Of a DNA stretch of 64,000 nt, positions 58,196 to 64,000 are shown one piece after another. The notes beneath the pieces were generated by a model, which did not search any database, was not told the DNA's origin, and saw only the letters and a list, made by a program, of their open reading frames with translations. The translations under genes were made by a program, and so were the position numbers. The DNA lies in NCBI GenBank assembly GCA_948099385.1, contig CANUEZ040000182.1:21267501-21331500 (forward strand), read 5' to 3'. Source of the DNA: Fasciola hepatica. Its lineage: Eukaryota > Platyhelminthes > Trematoda > Plagiorchiida > Fasciolidae. Position 1 is the first letter of the stretch; each line of letters opens with the position of its first letter.

Positions 58196-58630
58196 CCAAG
58201 TAGCACGCCCCAAGTTTGCCCCATGGGGCACGCATGGGGTAAACTTGGGGCAAACGTGGGGCTGCCCCAAGCTTACCATTGAAAAACTTGGGGCAGCGCT
58301 ACCGTTGCCCCAAGTTTGCCCCATGGGGCAGCCCCAACCTTGGGGCAGCCCCATGGGGCAAGCTTGGGGCAAACTTGGGGCTAGCCCCAACCTTGGGGCA
58401 GCCCCATGGGGCAAGCTTGGGGCAAACTTGGGGCTAGCCCCAACCTTGGGCCAGCCCCATGGGGCAAGCTTGGGGCAAACTTGGGGCTAGCCCCAACCTT
58501 GGGGCAGCTGCATGGGGCAAGCCTGGGGCAAACTTGGGGCTAGCTCCAACCTTGGGGCAGCCGCATGGGGCAAGCCTGGGGCAAACTTGTGGCTAGCCCC
58601 AACCTTTGGGCAGCCCCATGGGGCAAGCAA
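58196..58630. repeat. 53-bp GC-rich tandem array directly upstream of LINE A ORF1
   Basis: Five consecutive 53-bp units start at 58336, 58389, 58442, 58495 and 58548, with a partial sixth at 58601 and diverged units before 58336. Each unit holds CCCCATGGGG or a variant, GGGGCAAGCTTGGGGCAA or a variant, and GGGGCTAGCCCC. Each can fold back on itself. Adjacent units differ by a few substitutions only. The array ends about 75 bp from the ORF1 ATG. It may act as the LINE promoter (like L1 monomers) or be a pre-existing minisatellite into which the LINE inserted. Confidence 0.85.
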
Positions 58631-58645
58631 CTGCCATGGCAGTTG
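58628..58645. repeat. Perfect 18-bp palindrome at the array edge
   Basis: CAACTGCCATGGCAGTTG reads the same on both strands. It sits where the 53-bp array stops and may mark the element edge or a hairpin-linked breakpoint. Confidence 0.7.
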
Positions 58646-59958
58646 GGAATATATTCTAACAACGTTTTGTAGATTAGGTTTTTGCCTATGAGTTTATTGC
58701 TCAGAAAAAAATCCCCGAATTATTTTGAGTTGTTGGGATACTCCTAGGAGCTATTATTCCTAATATCACCTTAGATAGCCTAGTTGAAACTAAACCGATA
58801 ACAGCAGGCAGTTAGCAGAGTATCTCACCAAGGAAACCGGTTGGCTGAATTTTTAAGTTCGCTTCCGAAGGCACCTTTAGTGGCTGGCTGAGCCCGCAGA
58901 GCAGGGGCTTGGACTGCAAAACAGTCACGATGAACGGAACCCACCTGAAACTTGACACGGTAATTCTCGGAGAAACTGCTCTCCAAGGGATCATGGCATC
59001 GCGTGCTCAACTGTTCATTGCGATCGAAACTCAATGAGGCCTGGAACTCTCTCCTGGCCCACTGTGGTACATCATTTAGGATGCGTACTTTTGAAGGACC
59101 TGAGAATGTTGGCTACCGGCGTTGGGCAGGCCTACTCTGGATAGGCAAGCTGCGTCAATTCCGTAGTGGTGGAATGTGCTCATGGTTTTACTCCGAGAGA
59201 GTTCTGAAGTTCCAGCAGGCTAAAGGGACTGGTGAACTTGTGTTCGGATTTAGGTTCCCGGCTAGCGTTCAGGTCATCCCGGCCGCTGGGAAGCACAGGG
59301 AGCTTCGCTCACCCGAGACACCACGGCATGATTAGAGCTAATTAAGGAAGCATAATCCGTGAAGAGACGAGAGAAGTTGGTGCTAAATGGCGTCCACAGC
59401 TCCGCCCGGTTTTCTTTCGAGGTTGCACCTCTGGCCCATGCACGGCGAAGCGCTACCTGCCAGGGGCCGGAAGATTTTGTGTTAGGAACCGGTGGCCGGT
59501 CGAGCTACTCGTGCGCCTTTTGGACGGCGGACAACCAATCCGGAAAGCCCAGCGAGTCCAAGTGATCTTGGAGCATGTTTGCCGGTGGCTCTTCAAGAGC
59601 TCATTTGCCATTTGGCGGGGGCCGCCCAGACCAGATGGCCCATGCGACCCCTTCGATTGGACGTATTTGCTTAGACCCGATGGATCCAACAAATTTCACC
59701 CGTTCGCGCAGGAGGTTCCACCTCACAAGCAGAGCGCGTCTACTGTCGTGTCTTCCCAAATGCACTAGATATATCTACTGGATGAAGTCGGTGAGTTCGC
59801 TCTCTGACTATCTGTCCGAAAGATACTTGAGCTGCTCAGCACCGAACTTATCCGGAAATGACCATTTCGGCCTCACTGACTGGTCCATTGTATTAGTACC
59901 TGCTTGTGCATGAGTGCGGCGGAAGAAGATTGCACCTCGTAGCCCCGAGGATCCACTA
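58646..59958. other. Unassigned DNA between LINE A and Pao-2
   Basis: No recognised domain. Open frames up to 112 residues (59003-59335 and 59575-59913, plus) lack family motifs. The missing 5' part of RTE-4 would be expected here if LINE A inserted without deletion, but I could not identify it. Confidence 0.3.
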
Positions 59959-60332
59959 TGACAACATGTCGTGGGAAATCCCCCTTTTTCCCTCGCGATT
60001 CAGTGTTTTTCCCAACATCACTCATTTCCATACACTATTGACTTGTCTTTAAGAACTGGCTATTTCTATGGACCAATTGTTGTTTGTTCGCGCCCAGAAC
60101 GCTACTTTGGCACATCCTTGTTCAGGACCTGCGTGACGCGCGTGCTGTTTGCTCACACGCTGCTATTTGGTTTTTCGTTGTTGAGTCCTTGTGATCGTAT
60201 TATTGAGGTTTGTATATTTTTGATGTCATTGTTCATGTAATAATCCAGTATCGTAGAATATCGTGGATAATCGTCTTTTGATTTCGGGATCCGCTGTGAA
60301 TTTGGCTACGCGTTGCTCAAACGTTTGTTACA
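59959..60332 (+). repeat. Pao-2 5' LTR
   Basis: About 374 bp, beginning TGACAACATGTCGTGGG and ending CGTTTGTTACA. It aligns with the Pao-1 LTRs along its length (AATCCCCC near the start, GGATAATCGTC and GGCTACGCGTTGCTCAAACG near the end) but is clearly diverged. Confidence 0.8.
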
Positions 60333-60373
60333 ATACTCAATAGATCAATTTTGAACGAGGAAAAACACGCAAA

Positions 60374-61478
60374 ATGCCAAGAAAACGATCAAAAACATTG
60401 GAACCCGGACATAAAGTAGCACGGTAAGTCTCTGGAGAGATTTTGGGTACATTTGACTCTTTAGTTAATGTTAAATCGCCTAGTCCTGTCAGTGCTATTT
60501 CATGCGTTAATGAGAGCAATATGGATCGTAAGGATGTTGATTTATTTAGGCTGAGAGTACTAGACCTAGAACAACAGTTTCTATCGGCTAGACTACAGGC
60601 ACAGGAAGCAGAAAAAAGTGTACACAGAAAGAGCGAGAGCATGAGACCAGCGACTTCGACACTTCCGATTGATCAGGGTGCAATAAGATAGGGAATTCCA
60701 CGCCGGTCACCGACTACAAACCACATCGATCGATTTACCTAGAGTGGAACTAACGGTTCTCGAAGGGCGAGCTGAACAATACTGCAAGTTTGCCAAGCAG
60801 TTCGAAACGTTCGTCGAAAATAAGGTAACCGACACTGGACAAAGGCTACTCTACCTTGCTCACTACTGTCGAGGCCGAGCAAGAGAAGCTATCGACGGGT
60901 GCACCATGCTCGACCCAGAACAAGGCTACACAAGGGCAAGAAAGATTCTAAGGGACTTGTTTGGCCAACCGATCAAAGTAGCCCGTAACCCAATAGAGGG
61001 CGTGATGGCAGAGGCAAAGAGAACCAAGGGCAACGTCTACACAATGGCCGACCTGGTGATTAAGATGCAGAACTGCTCAATAGCCCTCGACCATTTAGGT
61101 TACAGGGCTGACCTAGATGCCATGCACACTTTAGAAAACATATTCCGTCACTTTTCTCCCGAACTGCAGGGTCGGTGGGCGGAAGAAGCAGAACGGATGA
61201 GCCGAAGCGACAGGCAAGCTAACTTCGAAGACCTGAGCGAATACTTGGACAGGCAAACCAAGATAGCTGACAGCAGGTTCGGCCGAATCATCCGGGCCAG
61301 CAACCGGACAAACAAGCCCAGCAATAGCCAAGCTCAAACCCCTGCACGGGAACATCCAAAACACCAGCCTTGGACCAATACACATGCCATTTCACGCGAT
61401 GCTACGGCGCAACCCAACTGCGGATCCTGTGGTACTAGCCATGGCCTACCAGAATGCCCCAAGTTCAGCAACGCCTAA
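60374..61478 (+). pseudogene. Pao-2 gag
   Basis: The start ATG at 60374 is shared with Pao-1. A TAA at 60425 replaces the CAA (Gln) seen in Pao-1. The same frame continues to 60691 with a coiled coil (LRVLDLEQQFLSARLQAQEAE). It stops at a TAG and changes frame, as in Pao-1. 60744-61478 then encodes the gag core (LTVLEGRAEQYCKFAKQFE, YLAHYCRGRAREAI, ARKILRDLFGQPIKVARN), ending PKFSNA-TAA. The frame at 60744 starts with GTG, so no proper start was found for this part. Confidence 0.85.
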
Positions 61479-61496
61479 ATAGACGAACGGTGGGGA

Positions 61497-61955
61497 ATGG
61501 CGAGGATGACAGGAGCGTGTTTTATTTGTCTCAACACCACGCACCGGGCGACAGCCTGTAGGACACGGAACCGATGTGGTCACGAGGGCTGCACGGGAAG
61601 ACACATTCGGTTGCTGCACCAGGCGAGAGAAAATATACCCAAGACGAGTATCAAACCCAAAGTTATTTGTTCAACGTCACGATCTGCCAAAAAACCATTA
61701 CGTTTAGGAGTAACCACCGTGGGGGTGGTGACCCCAACATGAGTGGCAAAAGCGTTGGCCTTCATAGATAGTGGCTCGGATACCACGCTAGTAAGAAAGG
61801 AGTTCGCAGAGAGATATGGAATCAGAGGGAATCAACCCTCATTATCAGTGAGCACAGTGAGTGGCACCGAAGTCATCCAGTCGACCAAACTGCACTTACA
61901 ACTCGCTTCCTTGGTCAGCAACGATAGAGCAGAAACCGTAAAGCATTCACTATAA
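61497..61955 (+). pseudogene. Pao-2 zinc knuckle and protease
   Basis: In frame with the gag core, 18 bases after its TAA. 61497-61742 has the CCHC knuckle (CFICLNTTHRATAC) and a second Cys/His cluster. A TGA at 61740 stands where Pao-1 has GGG. The same frame then gives AKALAFIDSGSDTTLV, the protease active site, up to 61955. A one-base frame change after ETVK separates it from the next part. Confidence 0.85.
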
Positions 61956-61960
61956 AGGAC

Positions 61961-63333
61961 GTGCCGATGAGAGCATCGCTGTCAGTGCAATCGATTCCGA
62001 CTCAGTGGCCGCATCCCGACGGGATTACGATCGAGGAGCGGCAGAATAACGAAATTGATCTGCTGGTCGGCTGTGATACACCGGAAACGCACTGGGTCTT
62101 GGATCAAAGGATAGGAAGCCGCAAAGCACCCTATGCAGTACACACCATATTCGGTTGGACTTTATATGGTAGTACAGACGGCAGATACGGCAGACAAATC
62201 AACTGCATTTCGGTGGAAACGACGAACATCGAACAGGCATTCCAACAATTGTATAACACCGAATTTGCCGACCTGGCCATGGACAAAGATGCCCCATCAT
62301 GAGAAGATAGGTTGGCTTTGGAAATGGTAGCCGAGAAGGCCAAGTATGCTATAGATCGTTTCGAGGTTCCTGTCCCGAGTAGATCCAACATGAAACCCAT
62401 GCCAAACAGCCGAGAAATGACTCCGAAAAGATTAGGCTTCCTCAAAACCAGGCTGCTCCGGGAACCACAATTAAAGATAGAATACACGCGAGCCATGCAA
62501 CATAACATCGAACTGGGCTTATAGAAAGAGCAGATACAGCCGTGATCAGCACAATTTGAGGTGGTACCTACCCCATCACCCGGTCGTGAACCCAAAGAAA
62601 CCGGGAAAGGTTAGAGTAGTTTTCGACTGTGCCGCGAAATGTCAGGGTGTGTCACTGAACGACCATATACTGCAGGGCCCAGACTGGATAACACCACTAG
62701 TCGTGGTTTAATTGTCGTTTTCGGCTAGGAAAAGCGGCCGTCTCTGCGGACATACGCGAAATGTTTCTACAAGCAAAGATGCCCGTTAAAAATAGGGACG
62801 CCTTCCGTCTCCTCTGGTGGCCTAAGAACGACACAAATCGAGCACGTGACGAGTACGGGCTGACAGTGCACCCCTTTGGGACGGTTTCATCCCCCTTTTG
62901 TGCTAATTTTGCCCTCCGAGAAACCTCCAAGTGTTTTGATGGCACCAGCAGCTTGTTAAGAAGAGCAATGGACCAATACTATGTGGACGATTTTCTGTGC
63001 TCCTTTGACGATCCAAATACTGCTATTCTTTATATGACGGAACTGATCGCCACTCTAAATGCCGGAGGATTCAACCTCACTAAATGGACTTCAAACAGCC
63101 AAGAGTTGCTCAATGTTATACCCAAGTCCGAGAAAATGGAGTGTAAGAAAGAGCTTTTGGGATCCTCTTCACAAACGGGGCGCACGCTTGGGCTTCAGTG
63201 GAAACCCAGAGGGGGCGAATTCATTTTCACTCTAGACCTACCCAAACGACCAGTCACACGGAGAGGAATCCTATCATCAGTCTCAAGCCCCCATGATCCC
63301 CTAGGTTTCGTTTTGCCATGGTTTTACCGGTGA
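61961..63333 (+). pseudogene. Pao-2 pre-RT region and reverse transcriptase
   Basis: 61961-62302 carries LLVGCDTPETHWVLDQRIG and IFGWTLYG, the conserved pre-RT block. After a TGA the same frame continues to 62524 (RLALEMVAEKAKYAIDRFEV). A further fragment near 62557-62710 gives [20 protein letters not shown] and [14 protein letters not shown]. 62761-63333 holds AFRLLWWPKND, YGLTVHPFGTVSSPFCANFALRE, the intact catalytic YYVDDF and PVTRRGILSSVSSPHDPLGF. The RT is broken by stops and frame changes before 62761 but its catalytic core is intact. Confidence 0.85.
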
Positions 63334-63842
63334 AGTGCTTGCTGAAATCTCTGTGCCAAAGAGACACGGGTTGGGACAAACCTCTCCAGGATGACGACGA
63401 TAAGCGATGGCGCGACTGGTTGCACAGCCCGGAGCAACTTGGGGAGATAAAAATACAAAGACGCTTAACAGATATCAAGTGCGAGAACGAGACTCAACTC
63501 CACTCATTCTCCGATGCATCAAAAATAGGCTACGGGATAATTGCTTACGGCTGCTGGGTTGACGCAAATGATGGGCGGCACAGCCAGATACTATTCGCAA
63601 AGGCGAGAGTGGCTCCTCTGAAAACGGTGTCGATTCCAAGGCTGGAACTGACGGCAGCAGTACTGGCCGTGAAAGCCACGGGGCTGATTAGGAGATGCTT
63701 CGACCGAATAGACTGGAAAACAAACTTTTGGACGGACTCAGCCAAGGTACTTCATTACATAAACAACACTACCACTCGTTTTAACACCTTCTTGGCCAAC
63801 AGACTCACTATAATCCACGAGTCGACTAAAACCGATCAATGA
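63318..63842 (+). pseudogene. Pao-2 RNase H domain
   Basis: Overlaps the end of the RT frame by 16 bases in a different frame, which implies a small indel. It encodes LHSFSDASKIGYGIIAYGC (first catalytic Asp present), KTVSIPRLELTAAVLAVKA (Glu) and FWTDSAKVLHYIN (Asp), so the active site is complete, unlike Pao-1. It ends at a TGA at 63840. Confidence 0.85.
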
Positions 63843-64000
63843 CACTGTGTAAAATCCGCCAGTAACCCAGCCGACTTCTGCTCAAGGGGCCTGAAAACAC
63901 TAGAGAGGTTGCCGAAGTGGACAATGAGACCGGACTCCCTAGCGGCAGCTAAAGAGATGTGGTCAACGCTATTAACACCCAAGGCTGATGATGGTGATAT
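63843..64000 (+). pseudogene. Pao-2 start of the RNase H to integrase linker
   Basis: After the TGA at 63840 the same frame gives SASNPADFCSRGL, the block (S..NPAD..SRG) that links RNase H and integrase in Pao elements. The rest lies outside the window. Confidence 0.7.

Larger units (their letters stand above)
49243..58630 (-). mobile_element. LINE A: nearly intact CR1/Jockey-type LINE
   Basis: Minus-strand element of about 9.4 kb if the upstream tandem array is its 5' UTR. It comprises the 53-bp array (58196-58630), ORF1 (56492-58120), ORF2 with endonuclease and RT (first ATG 56006, end 53571, in-frame continuation to 53187), a 3' UTR of about 3.9 kb, and an ATAATAATAAT-type tail (49243-49254). 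It is inserted in RTE-4. The only obvious lesion in the whole coding part is one amber codon. It would move by target-primed reverse transcription, using its endonuclease to nick the target. Confidence 0.85.
59959..64000 (+). mobile_element. Pao-2: BEL/Pao LTR retrotransposon, cut by the window end
   Basis: The plus-strand element starts with a 5' LTR (59959-60332), followed by gag, zinc knuckle, protease, RT and RNase H. The integrase begins around 63850 and runs out of the window. It is the same family as Pao-1 (gag core almost identical) but its LTR differs more from those of Pao-1. It carries several in-frame stops and at least three frame changes, so this copy is also defective, although the RT and RNase H catalytic motifs remain. 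Confidence 0.9.

Noticed and set aside
58158..58490. 110-residue open frame rich in Gly, Pro and Gln
   Set aside because: It is a translation of the 53-bp tandem array; low-complexity repeats of this kind stay open by their composition.
58196..58630. CRISPR-like array
   Set aside because: Units are contiguous 53-bp repeats without unique spacers, in an animal-type repeat context with no cas genes.

Overview
The window looks like repeat-dominated nuclear DNA of an animal. I found no convincing host gene, no rRNA, no CRISPR and no bacterial-style operon. Nearly everything I can identify is a transposable element or a piece of one: CR1/Jockey-type LINEs (several copies of one main family), RTE-type LINEs and two BEL/Pao LTR retrotransposons. 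This mixture, with a mid-range base composition, suggests a flatworm (cestode or trematode) with a large genome. That is inference, since nothing here identifies a species.

Layout: 1-3.85 kb holds an old, diverged LINE 3' region into which a young 5'-truncated copy of the same family (1119-3142) has inserted. 3.85-9.92 kb is a decayed minus-strand LINE (C) with a long purine-rich 3' region and one tRNA-like sequence. 11.5-14.35 kb is a decayed plus-strand LINE (D). 14.46-16.33 kb is an ORF1 fragment of a further LINE (E), cleanly interrupted by a 245-bp short element. 16.36-21.0 kb is LINE B on the minus strand. 21.0-30.77 kb is a large imperfect palindrome of RTE and LINE fragments, with LINE B repeated inverted in its spacer and a templated filler at one junction. 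30.9-33.3 kb is RTE-2. 34.93-41.62 kb is a complete but dead Pao element (Pao-1) with two LTRs. 41.76-44.2 kb is RTE-3, and 46.6-49.24 kb is RTE-4.

49.24-58.63 kb is the best-preserved element, LINE A on the minus strand. It has an ORF1, an endonuclease/reverse-transcriptase ORF2 broken only by one amber codon, a 3' UTR of almost 4 kb ending in a TAA-type tail, and a 53-bp GC-rich tandem array directly upstream of ORF1. 59.96 kb to the window end is a second Pao element (Pao-2), plus strand, cut off by the window at about the integrase start.

The locus reads as a layered insertion record. LINE A landed in RTE-4, a short element landed in LINE E, and a young LINE tail landed in an older tail of its own family. 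A later inverted duplication copied a block of about 3.7-4.4 kb. No element here looks fully autonomous. LINE A is closest, and the two Pao copies share at least two stop codons, suggesting descent from an already defective lineage copied in trans or an unusual expression strategy.
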